A stretch of DNA of 64,000 bases from Methylobacterium sp. DB0501 (GTDB lineage: Bacteria; Pseudomonadota; Alphaproteobacteria; Rhizobiales; Beijerinckiaceae), in NCBI RefSeq assembly GCF_011043735.1, contig NZ_JAAKGV010000011.1:176181-240180 (forward strand), read 5' to 3'. Within the stretch, counting starts at the first letter, position 1. Each line of letters begins with the position of its first letter. Position numbers and translations under genes: made by a program. The notes under the pieces were generated by a model that was not told where the DNA came from, ran no database searches, and was given only the letters and a program-made list of their open reading frames with translations. Positions 40,963 through 49,357 of this stretch are shown in pieces.

Positions 40963-41868
40963 ATGGATCGGCTGTCCGGCATGGAGGCCTTCGCCAAGGC
41001 GGTCGAGACGGGGTCGTTCTCGGCTGCCGGCGAAGCGCTCGAACTCTCGCCGCAGGCGGTGGGCAAGCAGGTGCGACTGCTGGAGGAGCATCTGGGCGTT
41101 CGCCTGATCCACCGGACGACGCGCCGGCAGAGCCTGACCGAGGCGGGCCGCGCGCTCTACGAACGGGTGCGCATCATCCTGGCAGAGGTCGAGGCGGTAG
41201 AGGCCGTCGCGGCGAGCAGCCAGGCGGTGCCCCGCGGCCGGATCCGGGTGAACGCCTCGGTTACGTTCGGCGCCTACGACCTCGCCCGGGTGCTGCCCGC
41301 CTATCTCGCGGCCTATCCGCAAGTCGATGTCGAGCTGACCCTCTCGGACCGGAAGGTCGACCTGATCGAGGAGGGGTACGAGGTGGTCTTCCGCGTCGGC
41401 CCGCCGGCCGAGAGCGGCCTGATCGCCCGGCCTCTGCGTCCGATGGACTTCACCCTCTGCGCCGCCCCCTCCTACCTCGCCGATCGGGGTGCGCCGCGCG
41501 TGCCGGCCGACCTCGCGCAGCATGAATGCCTGGGCTTTGCCTACATGGCGACGGGGGATCAGTGGCGCTTCGTCGGGCCGGACGGGCCCGAGGCGGTCGA
41601 GGTGTCGTACCGCCTCCTGGTCAATAACGGGCAGGCCCTGCTGACCGCGGCGCTCGCCGGCCTCGGCCTGCTGCTGCAGCCGGCCGCGCTGATGCGGGAC
41701 GCCGTCGCGGCGGGCCACCTGGTGCCGGTGCTCCCGGCCTACCGGCCCGTCTCCCGGCCGATGCATCTGCTCTACGCGCCGGACCGGCGGATCACCCCGA
41801 AGCTGCGCTCGTTCATTGACTTCGCGCTCGCCCACTTCGCCGATTCGGCGCGCGACGCGCCGGTCTAG
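40963..41868 (+). CDS. LysR family transcriptional regulator
   Basis: The 301-residue protein has the LysR helix-turn-helix at residues 5-65 (SGMEAFAKAVETGSFSAAGE, SPQAVGKQVRLLEEHLGVRL, HRTTRRQSLTEAGRALYERV). A two-lobed effector domain of the AaeR/DmlR type follows (INASVTFG-like VNASVTFGAYDLARVLPAYL, LSDRKVDLIEEGYEVVFRVG). It most likely controls the divergent qor gene, perhaps in response to quinones or electrophiles; the signal is inferred. Confidence 0.9.
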   Translation: MDRLSGMEAFAKAVETGSFSAAGEALELSPQAVGKQVRLLEEHLGVRLIHRTTRRQSLTEAGRALYERVRIILAEVEAVEAVAASSQAVPRGRIRVNASVTFGAYDLARVLPAYLAAYPQVDVELTLSDRKVDLIEEGYEVVFRVGPPAESGLIARPLRPMDFTLCAAPSYLADRGAPRVPADLAQHECLGFAYMATGDQWRFVGPDGPEAVEVSYRLLVNNGQALLTAALAGLGLLLQPAALMRDAVAAGHLVPVLPAYRPVSRPMHLLYAPDRRITPKLRSFIDFALAHFADSARDAPV

Positions 41869-41902
41869 AGCGGCGCCCGATTGCAGCGCGACCGGGCGGT
41901 CC

Positions 41903-42283
41903 CTATCGCGCCGCCACCGCCCCGGCGGCACGCAGGGTGCGGGACACCGTGGCGCGCATGTCGGCAAGGGTGAAGGGCTTGGTCAGCACGTCGGCCACGA
42001 TGGCATCCAGGCCGCGGGCGCGCTCGCGCTGGTCGGCGAAGCCGGTCATCAGCAGGATCGTGAGGTCCGGGTAGTCGCGCTTGGCGGCGAGCGCCAGGGC
42101 GATGCCGTCCATCAGCGGCATGCGGATATCGGTCAGCATCAGGTCGAACGCCGCCTCGGCCAGCCGGTCGAGACCGTCGCTGCCGTCGACCGCGGTCACG
42201 ACCGTGTGGCCGTCCATCTCCAGACCGCGCTTCAGGAAGCCGCGGATCGGTTCCTCGTCGTCGACCAGCAGGATGCGCGCCAT
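41903..42283 (-). CDS. CpdR-like single-domain response regulator
   Basis: The 126-residue protein is a lone receiver domain. Acidic residues lie in LLVDDEEP, the phospho-acceptor is Asp52 in MLTDIRMPLMDG, the switch Thr is in LLMTGFADQ, and the conserved Lys is in VLTKPFTLADM. No output domain exists. The MARILL start, MTGFA and KPF-LxDM features, together with the hpt neighbour, match CpdR. In alphaproteobacteria unphosphorylated CpdR localises ClpXP for CtrA and PdeA turnover. The start is ATG 42283 after GAGGAC. Other stand-alone receivers cannot be excluded. It is the last gene of a minus-strand cluster with hpt and the zinc-ribbon gene. Confidence 0.65.
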   Translation of the reverse strand: MARILLVDDEEPIRGFLKRGLEMDGHTVVTAVDGSDGLDRLAEAAFDLMLTDIRMPLMDGIALALAAKRDYPDLTILLMTGFADQRERARGLDAIVADVLTKPFTLADMRATVSRTLRAAGAVAAR

Positions 42284-42463
42284 GTCCTCTCGTCTCTCGT
42301 CCTCGATGGGCTCGACAAGCCGCGGACAGGCCAAGTGTGATCGGGCGTGCGCCACCGGGTCAAGCGGCCGCAGGGGTCGAGGTTCCGCTTTCGTGGCCCT
42401 CGGGCGCACGAGGAAGGGGCGGCGTTGCAAACGCGCCACCGCCCCGGCCTCGCGCCCTTGCCT

Positions 42464-43033
42464 TCATTCCTTGTCGAACAGGTCCGGCGCGCCGTCGCCG
42501 TAATCGACGAGGCCGACATAGGGCAGCTGCCGGAAGGCGTGCGCCACGTCCATGCCGTAGCCGACCACGAACACGTCCGGGCAGGTGAAGCCGACGTAAT
42601 CGGCATCCATCGTCACCGCGCGCTTGCCGGGCTTCTCCAACAGCACGGTGGTGAGCACCCGCCGCGCCCCGCGGGCCATCAGCAGGTCCTTGGCGTAGAC
42701 GAGGGTGCGGCCGGATTCGAGGATGTCGTCGATCAGGAGCACGTCGCGCCCGCGCACCTCGCTCTCGACGTCGCGCAGGATCGCCACCTGGCCCGACGAC
42801 ACGGTGGCGGCGCGGTAGCTCGACAGATGGATGAACTCGACCTGCGGCGCCAGCCCCGCCCGGTGCAGCGCCCGGATCAGGTCGGCGGCGAACATGAAGC
42901 TGCCCTTCAGCACCGCCACCACCAGGAGGTTCTCCAGCGGTTGGTCCGCGATGGCGCGGGCAATCTCCTCGTTGCGCTGCGCGATGGCGGATTCGTCGAA
43001 GAGGACGCGGACGCGGGGCAGGGGCGGGTTCAT
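42464..43033 (-). CDS. hpt: Hypoxanthine phosphoribosyltransferase
   Basis: The 189-residue purine-salvage enzyme transfers ribose-5-phosphate from PRPP to hypoxanthine (and guanine). The PRPP-binding loop is VLLIDDILESGRTL, the flexible loop holds SSYRAATVSSG, and the purine site is in KPGKRAVTMDADYVGFTCPDVFVVGYGMD. The ATG overlaps the stop of the zinc-ribbon gene by four bases, so the two are translationally coupled. Confidence 0.93.
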   Translation of the reverse strand: MNPPLPRVRVLFDESAIAQRNEEIARAIADQPLENLLVVAVLKGSFMFAADLIRALHRAGLAPQVEFIHLSSYRAATVSSGQVAILRDVESEVRGRDVLLIDDILESGRTLVYAKDLLMARGARRVLTTVLLEKPGKRAVTMDADYVGFTCPDVFVVGYGMDVAHAFRQLPYVGLVDYGDGAPDLFDKE

Positions 43034-43785
43034 CGATCTCGGTCTTTGGGGTTCACGTCGGGATTCAGCGGAGCCCTCAGGCTGACGGCAGATTTCCCGC
43101 TGTCAACCGCGGCAAAGCGGACCAGCACCTCGTGGCCCTTCACCGGCGCCCCCGGCAGCTCGGCGCGGAAGCGGGCCGATTCCTCGGGCTCGAGCCGCTC
43201 GCGCGGCGGCTCGGCGGTCCAGCGATAGACGGTCTGGCCGTGCGCGTCGCGCAATTCGAGGCTCAGGCGAGGCACCGCCACCGCGTCCTTGGCGGCACTC
43301 ACCACGTCGCCCTCGACGACGAGGCGGCCGGTCCCGGCCGCGTCGGGCACCTGGTAGGCGGCGACGTCCCGGAAGGCGAGGCCGCGCAGGTTCACCGGCA
43401 GGCCGATCGCCGCGTAGAGCCGTGCCGTCGCCGGCAGCGCCCGCACCAGCCCGGCGCGCCCGGCCGGCAGCAGGGCGGCCATGAGCGCGCCGCAGGCCGC
43501 CAGTCCGGCGGCTGCGGCGACGAGCCGCCGGCGTCCGGGCGGAGCGCCGCGCGCCTTCGCGCCGCGCGGCCTCGTCCCGGACCGGCGCGGCGGGGAGGCA
43601 GGCGCCTCGGCGGCGGTGAACACCGCCTCGGCCGGCGGCGAGAGCATCGAACCCGGTTCGGCCGCCGGGGCGGCGACGAACCACGGCTCGCGGCAGGCGG
43701 CGCAGCGCACGGTGCGCCCGGCCGAGCCGATCTTGTCGGGATCGAGCGTATATTCGCTTGCGCAGGCGGGACAGACGATCAGCAT
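43030..43785 (-). CDS. Zinc-ribbon (MJ0042-type) membrane protein
   Basis: The 251-residue protein starts with a zinc ribbon (Cys5, Cys8, Cys28, Cys31 in VCPAC and VRCAAC), as in MJ0042/DUF3426 proteins. A Pro/Ala/Arg-rich linker and one membrane helix near residues 88-106 (LVAAAAGLAACGALMAALLP) follow. The last 120 residues form a beta-rich domain (LVVEGDVVSAAKDAVAVPRL, LELRDAHGQTVYRWTAEPP). Similar proteins lie near ftsEX in Rhizobiales. The function is unknown; the domain order suggests a membrane-tethered scaffold with an extracytoplasmic beta domain. It is divergent from ftsE. Confidence 0.8.
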   Translation of the reverse strand: MLIVCPACASEYTLDPDKIGSAGRTVRCAACREPWFVAAPAAEPGSMLSPPAEAVFTAAEAPASPPRRSGTRPRGAKARGAPPGRRRLVAAAAGLAACGALMAALLPAGRAGLVRALPATARLYAAIGLPVNLRGLAFRDVAAYQVPDAAGTGRLVVEGDVVSAAKDAVAVPRLSLELRDAHGQTVYRWTAEPPRERLEPEESARFRAELPGAPVKGHEVLVRFAAVDSGKSAVSLRAPLNPDVNPKDRDR

Positions 43786-43925
43786 GACGAATCAGTCGGG
43801 CGCGGCACCGGGGCCGGACCACGACTCCTCCCGCGACAGCCTTAATGCGTGGTAAAGCGGCGCGGATCGCACGAGATGTCCGCCGCCCGGCGGCTCGGGC
43901 TGCGGGGACCCGCGATGGAGACCGG

Positions 43926-44645
43926 ATGGACGCGAGAACGGAAAGGGGGACCGGAAGCAGCCTGCTCGGCGGGATGGACGAGCCGGTGGTCCGGTTCGAG
44001 AATGTCGGGATGCGCTACGGGGTCGGCCCCGAGGTCCTGAGCGACATCAGCTTCACCATCGCGCCGCACTCGTTCCAGTTCCTCACCGGCCCCTCGGGCG
44101 CCGGCAAGACGACGCTGCTCCGCCTGATCCTGCTCTCGGTGCGGCCGAGCCGGGGCCTGGTCTCGGTGTTCGGCGAGGAGGTGAACGACATCTCGAGCGG
44201 TGCGCTCACCGCCCTGCGCCGGCGCATGGGCGTGGTCTTCCAGGATTTCCGCCTGCTCGACCATCTCACCACCTACGAGAACGTCGCCCTGCCCTTGCGC
44301 GTCCAGGGCCGGTCCGAGACGAGCTACCGCGCCGAGGTGGTGGAGCTCTTGCGCTGGGTGGGCTTGGGCGAGCGCATGCACGTGCTGCCGCCGCTGCTCT
44401 CGGGCGGCGAGAAACAGCGCGCGGCGATCGCCCGGGCGCTGATCGCCCGGCCGGAATTGCTGCTCGCCGACGAGCCGACCGGCAACGTCGACCCCCAGCT
44501 CGGCCGGCGCCTCCTGCGCCTGTTCGTCGAGCTCAACCGTCTCGGCACCTCGGTGCTGATCGCCACCCACGACTTCGCCCTGATGGACCTCGTCGACGCG
44601 CGCCGGTTCGTGCTCGGCAACAACCGCCTGCGGATCGAGGGATGA
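43926..44645 (+). CDS. ftsE: Cell division ATP-binding protein FtsE
   Basis: The 239-residue ABC ATPase pairs with FtsX to drive septal peptidoglycan hydrolysis. Walker A GPSGAGKTT is at residues 55-63, followed by VVFQDFRLLDHLTTYENVAL, signature LSGGEKQRAAIARAL, Walker B LLADEPTGNVDP and the switch H in IATHDFALMD, all in FtsE style. ATG 43926 is chosen because GGAG lies five bases ahead. ATG 43974 (MDEPVV), closer to the usual FtsE length, lacks a good ribosome site. The stop overlaps the ftsX start. Confidence 0.93.
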   Translation: MDARTERGTGSSLLGGMDEPVVRFENVGMRYGVGPEVLSDISFTIAPHSFQFLTGPSGAGKTTLLRLILLSVRPSRGLVSVFGEEVNDISSGALTALRRRMGVVFQDFRLLDHLTTYENVALPLRVQGRSETSYRAEVVELLRWVGLGERMHVLPPLLSGGEKQRAAIARALIARPELLLADEPTGNVDPQLGRRLLRLFVELNRLGTSVLIATHDFALMDLVDARRFVLGNNRLRIEG

Positions 44646-45619
44646 GCCGCGGGGAGACGCAGATGTCCGACGGGGCCACCCTGGAGCGGGGCAAGCGGCG
44701 CGAGGCGCCGGCCGCCGACCTGCCGCCCACCTTGCGGCGCAACGCGCCCCTGGTGCCGACCGACACCAGCGCCGGCCGGGCCCTCGCCGCGGTGATCGCG
44801 ATCCTGACCTTCCTCGCCGCCCTCTGCGCCGGCGGCGCCGAGATCGTCGCGTCGAGCGCCGCCCAGTGGCAGGGCTCGGTGGCGCAGGAGGTGACGATCC
44901 AGATCCGCCCCGGCCCGGGCCGCGACACCGAGGCCGACGTCGCCAAGGCGGCGGCGCTGGCCTCCGCCACCCCGGGCATCGCCGCGACGCGGCCCTTCAC
45001 CAAGGCGGAATCCGAGCGCCTGCTCGAGCCCTGGCTCGGCAGCGGGCTCGATCTCGGCGACCTGCCGGTGCCGCGCCTGATCACGGTGCGCCTCGCCGGC
45101 ACGCCCGATCTCGGCTCCCTGCGCCAGCGCCTCGCCGAGGCCCTGCCCGGAGTTGCGAGCCTCGACGACCACGCGCTCTGGCTCTCGCGGCTCTCGACCA
45201 TGGCCAACACCGTGGTCGGCGTCGGCGTCGTGGTGGTGGGGCTGGTGCTGCTGGCGACAGGGCTCGCCGTCACCTTCGCGACGAGGGGCGCCATGGCGGG
45301 CAACCGCGAGGTGGTGGAGGTGCTGCACTTCGTCGGCGCCGATGCCGATTTCATCGCCCGCGAGTTCCAGCGCCGCTTCTTCCGCCTCGGCCTGCGGGGC
45401 GGGGCGATCGGCGCGGCGGCGGCGCTCGCGGTGATCGGGGCCGGCGGGGCGCTCGCCCGGCTGTGGCGCGCCGGCCCGGCCGGCGACGAGATCGAGGCGC
45501 TGTTCGGCGGCTTCGCCATCGGCTGGCGCGGCTATGCCAGCGTGGTGCTGATCGGGGTGATCGCCTCGGTCGTCACCGCGGTCGTCTCGCGCCTGACGGT
45601 GCGGCGCTTCCTCGACTAG
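44642..45619 (+). CDS. ftsX: Cell division protein FtsX
   Basis: The 325-residue permease-like partner of FtsE has four membrane helices (TLAAVIAILTF-like segment near 45-65, then three after residue 190). The large periplasmic loop after helix 1 (SSAAQWQGSVAQEVTIQIRPG) contacts activators of cell-wall hydrolases in other bacteria. The C-terminal FtsX domain holds NREVVEVLHFVGADADFIAREF. The N-terminal 45 residues are cytoplasmic. The ATG overlaps the ftsE stop (ATGA). Confidence 0.92.
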   Translation: MSRGETQMSDGATLERGKRREAPAADLPPTLRRNAPLVPTDTSAGRALAAVIAILTFLAALCAGGAEIVASSAAQWQGSVAQEVTIQIRPGPGRDTEADVAKAAALASATPGIAATRPFTKAESERLLEPWLGSGLDLGDLPVPRLITVRLAGTPDLGSLRQRLAEALPGVASLDDHALWLSRLSTMANTVVGVGVVVVGLVLLATGLAVTFATRGAMAGNREVVEVLHFVGADADFIAREFQRRFFRLGLRGGAIGAAAALAVIGAGGALARLWRAGPAGDEIEALFGGFAIGWRGYASVVLIGVIASVVTAVVSRLTVRRFLD

Positions 45620-45782
45620 CGCAGCGCCCGATCGCGCTGCAATCGGGTGCTGCTCCAGGTCTTTGGTTCTGCCGCATTTTCTGGGACGAACCGGGATCCA
45701 CGTCGTCGGAAAATGCTCGCGTGCCAACGGCCCACGATGCCGACGCATCTCGGATGTCCGATTCCGAGCCCGGACGTCCGGG
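45618..45782. repeat. Dispersed palindromic repeat after ftsX
   Basis: The first hairpin is GCGCCCGAT/ATCGGGTGC (45624-45650). A second follows with GCATTTTC (45674-45681) and GAAAATGC (45709-45716) enclosing a GACGAACCGG-type loop. Further on CCCGGACGTCCGGG (45769-45782) is a perfect palindrome. A partial relative of the first hairpin lies at about 41870-41898 after the LysR gene. This unit type is common after genes in Methylobacterium and Bradyrhizobium by my recollection. The remaining bases to 46002 hold no gene. Confidence 0.65.
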
Positions 45783-46002
45783 ACCCTGGGCTCGGCGAGA
45801 AGTCGGGAACGGGACCGGAGGTCGTTTTCCACGACGGTCGGTACAAGGTCCCCGGTGCCAGCCTGGCGCCAGCAACGGTCTCTAGCGTCGGACGTTGCCC
45901 GCTCTTCACAGGGGCGGGCGCGGGCCGGTGAACGAATCGGCATCCGGAACGGTTGCCTCTCGGTCGCCGCAATCGGCACTATGCTCGATACACCAAGGTG
46001 AG

Positions 46003-46824
46003 ATGGCCTCGCGGATGCAGCGCCGAATGAAGACGCGAACCGGCGACGTGGTGGGATGGTCCTGGTCGGGCGAGGCGCCCGCAGGCATGAATCCGCCCGA
46101 GGCGCCGGCCGGGTCCCGGGGGCACTCCTGGAGAACATCCTGGAGGGACTGGAGCCTGCGCCGCCGCCTCGTCCTCGGTTTCGCCGGGGCGGGCCTCGTC
46201 GGCGGCCTCGTCCTCGGTCTCGGCTTCCTCGCCTTCGTGTCCGGCCTCGCCCGCTCGGAGCGGCTGCCGCTCGGCCCCTCCGACGGGATCGTGGCGCTCA
46301 CCGGCGGCGCCCAGCGCATCGAGGATGCGATGGACCTGCTGGCCGGCGGCTACGGCCGGCGCCTGCTCATCACCGGCGTCAACGAGCGCACCAGCCGCGA
46401 CGAGATCGCCCGGCTCAACCCGGGCCAGCAGCACCTCATAGCCTGCTGCGTCGACCTCGACTACCGCGCCCGCAACACCATCGGCAACGCCATCGAGATC
46501 CGGCGCTGGATGCGCGAGAACGGCTTCCGGAGCGTCGCTGTCGTCACCTCGAACTACCACATGCCGCGCACGCTGGTGGAGCTCGACCACGCGCTGGCCG
46601 AGGGTCATCGGGTGATCCCGCACCCGGTCGTGCCGGAGGGGATCGACCCCGACCAGTGGTGGCGCCACCCGGCCTCGGCGCGGCTGCTCGCCTCGGAATA
46701 CGTGAAGTTCCTGGTCGCCTGGGTCCGCACCCGGTTCGAGACCGATCCCGAGCATTCGAGCGCGGCGGTGCTGGTCAGCCGCGGCCACCCGGTGAAGATG
46801 GTGGCCGAGCCGCTGGTGCGGTGA
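46003..46824 (+). CDS. YdcF/ElyC-SanA family (DUF218) membrane protein
   Basis: The product of about 273 residues has a cytoplasmic N-terminal stretch, one helix near residues 55-80 (LVLGFAGAGLVGGLVLGLGF) and a DUF218 domain: DGIVALTGGAQRIEDAMDLL, GYGRRLLITGVNERTSRDEI, then ARNTIGNAIEIRRWMRENGF and VVTSNYHMPRTLVELDH. The family acts in envelope and peptidoglycan homeostasis in E. coli (ElyC, SanA). AAGGTGAG before ATG 46003 favours this start; ATG 46087 is another option. Its place after ftsEX is conserved in Rhizobiales and supports a cell-envelope role. Confidence 0.82.
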   Translation: MASRMQRRMKTRTGDVVGWSWSGEAPAGMNPPEAPAGSRGHSWRTSWRDWSLRRRLVLGFAGAGLVGGLVLGLGFLAFVSGLARSERLPLGPSDGIVALTGGAQRIEDAMDLLAGGYGRRLLITGVNERTSRDEIARLNPGQQHLIACCVDLDYRARNTIGNAIEIRRWMRENGFRSVAVVTSNYHMPRTLVELDHALAEGHRVIPHPVVPEGIDPDQWWRHPASARLLASEYVKFLVAWVRTRFETDPEHSSAAVLVSRGHPVKMVAEPLVR

Positions 46825-46954
46825 CCTCTGGGTACGGCGCCATCTGCCCCGGTGGCAGGGATTCCCGGCGAGCCCCGTGCTCTACCGATCCATCCAGCGG
46901 CATCGGCATCGCATCGGGCACGCTTGCCGCCGACACGGTGATCGAGGGCCGGCG

Positions 46955-47413
46955 ATGCAGAGGTGGTGGGGAGAACCGTTCAGCGGAGCAAAGCTGGCCC
47001 TGATCCATGACGGCGCGGTGGTCGCCTATCGCCGCGACGAGAAGGCCGGCATTCCCTTTCCAGGACAGTGGGATTTGCCCGGTGGCGGTCGAGAGGGGGC
47101 CGAGTCGCCGGAAGGATGCGTGAGCCGCGAGCTTCACGAGGAGTTCGGTCTCGTTCTTCCGGCCTCCCGGTTGATCTGGTCGCGACGCTATGCAGCGCGA
47201 TCGGACGCGGGTCTTTGCAGCTTCTTCTTCGGTGCGATCGGCTGCGGCCACGAGATCGATCGGATCGCGTTCGGCAGCGAGGGCATCTGCTGGACGATGA
47301 TGCCGATCGACGAGTTCGTGTCGCGCCAGGATGCGGTTCCCGGGCTCCGGGCCAGGCTTGCGGACTGCGTCGCTGACCTCGGAGGCTTGGGTCGGATCAC
47401 GCCTCCCGCGTGA
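46955..47413 (+). CDS. Nudix hydrolase
   Basis: The 152-residue protein has a clear Nudix box: GGREGAESPEGCVSRELHEE FGL with G, E, R, E and EE in the required places. FPGQWDLPGGG stands before it. Such enzymes hydrolyse nucleoside diphosphates linked to another moiety; the substrate is not predictable. The start is ATG 46955 (MQRWWGEPF), where the fold begins, and the frame is open further upstream. It follows the YdcF-like gene without obvious functional linkage. Confidence 0.82.
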   Translation: MQRWWGEPFSGAKLALIHDGAVVAYRRDEKAGIPFPGQWDLPGGGREGAESPEGCVSRELHEEFGLVLPASRLIWSRRYAARSDAGLCSFFFGAIGCGHEIDRIAFGSEGICWTMMPIDEFVSRQDAVPGLRARLADCVADLGGLGRITPPA

Positions 47414-47483
47414 GCTCGTGGTTCCGCGGAACCGCACGACGCCGCTCGGCGTGTGAGGCGATCCTTCCTCGCCCCCTGCCGCC

Positions 47484-47807
47484 TCACCGCCCCTTGCAGC
47501 GGCTCCGCAGCAGCTCCGCAAATTCCTTCTCCGAGCCCTGGACCTGGGCCAGGCGCTCGCTGCGCTCCGATCCCGAGAGGCAGCGGCCGTAGACGGTGGC
47601 GGCGCGGCGCATCGTGTCGACGTGCTGGCGCCAGCCGCGGCAGCGATCGGCCTCGCTGTCGCCCAGGATCTCGAGGCGCTCGATCGCCATCTTCTGCGAG
47701 GATTGCGCCACCAGCAGGTCGCGGGCGCAGGTGCCGTCGACGGCACGCGCCGGGGCGGCCGCGGCGAGGAGGAGCGCCGCCGCAAGGAGGGAAGTCCGCA
47801 TCGTCAC
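47484..47807 (-). CDS. Small secreted four-cysteine protein, hypothetical
   Basis: The 107-residue product has a Sec signal peptide over residues 1-22 (MTMRTSLLAAALLLAAAAPA, cut after ARA). The mature part has four cysteines (GTCARDL, DRCRGW, GRCLSG, SRCKGR) spaced as for two disulfides, in a helical context. No named family is recognised. ATG 47801 is an alternative start. It lies 12 bases downstream of ptsN in the same direction and may share its transcript. Confidence 0.65.
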   Translation of the reverse strand: MTMRTSLLAAALLLAAAAPARAVDGTCARDLLVAQSSQKMAIERLEILGDSEADRCRGWRQHVDTMRRAATVYGRCLSGSERSERLAQVQGSEKEFAELLRSRCKGR

Positions 47808-47819
47808 GCCGGCTTCGAG

Positions 47820-48284
47820 TCACGCCGCCTGGGCGGGGGATTGGGTCAGGAGGGCGTAGAGCGCATCGGCGTCGCGGGCGGCGCGGATCCGGTCGATGAT
47901 GCCGGGCTCGCGCAGGACGCGGGCGACCCGGGCCAGCGCCTTCAGGTGGTCCGCGCCGGCGCCCTCGGGGGCGAGGAGCAGGAAGGCGATATCGACCGGC
48001 TGGCCGTCCAGGGCCTCGAAATCGATCGGGCGCTCGAGGCGGGCCATCAGGCCGAACAGCGTGTCGAGCCCCGGCAGCTTGCCGTGCGGGATCGCCACGC
48101 CCTCGCCGATGCCGGTCGAGCCGAGGCGCTCGCGCTGCAGCAGCGTCTCGAAGATCTCGCGCTCGTCCAGGCCCGGCAGGTGGCGGGCCGCATGGGCGGC
48201 CAGCTCCTGCAGAACCTGTTTCTTCCCCTGCGCGCGCAGCGCCGGGAGGACTGCCTCCGGCTTCAGGAATTCCAGCAATGGCAT
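47820..48284 (-). CDS. ptsN: PTS IIA-like nitrogen regulatory protein PtsN
   Basis: The 154-residue EIIA-Ntr protein has the phosphorylation site His67 in GEGVAIPHGKLPGLD. EREIFETLLQRERLGSTGIG comes before it, and DGQPVDIAFLLLAPEGAGADHLKAL follows. It is phosphorylated by the PTS-Ntr chain and regulates potassium, nitrogen and stress responses. Its place after rpoN and hpf is the classic order. Confidence 0.93.
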   Translation of the reverse strand: MPLLEFLKPEAVLPALRAQGKKQVLQELAAHAARHLPGLDEREIFETLLQRERLGSTGIGEGVAIPHGKLPGLDTLFGLMARLERPIDFEALDGQPVDIAFLLLAPEGAGADHLKALARVARVLREPGIIDRIRAARDADALYALLTQSPAQAA

Positions 48285-48375
48285 CGAGACCGCTGCCTCA
48301 TCGGCGGGGAGCGCGCCGGCGCGCCCCGCACTTGTTCCAGGACCGGAGGCCTTCCGGGGGCGGGAGAAAACCCGC

Positions 48376-48993
48376 TCACGGAGTACCGCGTTCCGGCGGA
48401 TCGATCCAGCCGATCGCGCCGTCGCCCCGACGATATACGACGTTGACCCGCTCCGTGCCAGCGTGAACGAAGACCAGGACGGGGACGCCGGTGAGATCGA
48501 GTTCCACCACCGCCTCGCTCACCGTGCGCCGGTGCAGGGTGCGGGTGCTCTCGGCGATGATCGGCGGGTGCTCGCCGGTATCCTCCTCGGGCGATTCGAA
48601 CACCGAATAGGCGGCCTCCATCACGGCGGCGTCCTCGATCGGGCCGAGATCGACCGGCCCGGCCCCGTTGACGGCCGCGTCCTTGGCGTGTCCGTTCGGG
48701 TGGGCCTTGAGGCGGTGCTTGTAGCGGCGCAGGCGCTTCTCGATCCGCTCGGCGGTCTGGTCGAAGCTCGCATTCGCATCGTGGGCGGAGCCCGATGCCT
48801 CGAGGGTGATGCCCGAGGGCAGGTGCAGCACGCAATCCGTGCGGTAGCCGCTGCCGTCCCGCGCGACCGTCACATGGCCGTGATAGGCGCCGTCGAAGTA
48901 CTTCGCGAGGGCCGCGGAAATTCGCTCCTCCACCCGCGTTCTCAGCGCCTCCCCCAGATCCATGCCACGACCTGACACGCGCAACGCTGCCAT
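48376..48993 (-). CDS. hpf: Ribosome hibernation promoting factor, long form
   Basis: The 205-residue protein has an N-terminal S30AE domain (LRVSGRGMDLGEALRTRVEE, ISAALAKYFDGAYHGHVTVA, SFDQTAERIEKRLRRYKHRL). A linker and a C-terminal dimerisation domain (RRTVSEAVVELDLTGVPVLV, HAGTERVNVVYRRGDGAIGW) follow, so this is long HPF, which forms 100S ribosome dimers. The start is ATG 48993 after GGAGGGAG. It lies between rpoN and ptsN as in many proteobacteria. Confidence 0.92.
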   Translation of the reverse strand: MAALRVSGRGMDLGEALRTRVEERISAALAKYFDGAYHGHVTVARDGSGYRTDCVLHLPSGITLEASGSAHDANASFDQTAERIEKRLRRYKHRLKAHPNGHAKDAAVNGAGPVDLGPIEDAAVMEAAYSVFESPEEDTGEHPPIIAESTRTLHRRTVSEAVVELDLTGVPVLVFVHAGTERVNVVYRRGDGAIGWIDPPERGTP

Positions 48994-49357
48994 CGGCTCC
49001 CTCCGATCTCGTCGTTCGTCGGCCCGCGCCCCGGGGACGTTTCCGGCGCAAGGGCCAGCCTCCAAGAGCTAGGAACGCGCGAAGGCGAAGTCAACGAAGC
49101 CGGCTCAGTTGCGGCAGGCGGGGCGCGGAAGGCGGCGATGCCGGCGCGGGTCGGTCCCGCGCGGATCCGTTCTCCGGCGACAGTCGTCGGACTGATCTTC
49201 CGCGCGTCATCGCTGTCGCGCAGAGTAGATCCTGCCTCCATCCTGGGCCGTCGGGCGGGAGCCCCTTGCCGAAAAGTCGAACCGGGGCCCCATGCGAAAT
49301 GCGGCCGATCGCTTCAGGCGATCCTGCCGGACCGCTCCGGCAAGGCGGATTTCGGCA
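48994..49357. other. Spacer between rpoN and hpf
   Basis: The 364-base gap is longer than usual for this gene pair. It contains small hairpins (GATCGC/GCGATC near 49308-49323 and GCCGGA/TCCGGC at 49326-49341), the latter just after the rpoN stop, but no T-run. No small gene is supported. A promoter for hpf is expected here, but I cannot place it. Confidence 0.45.
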
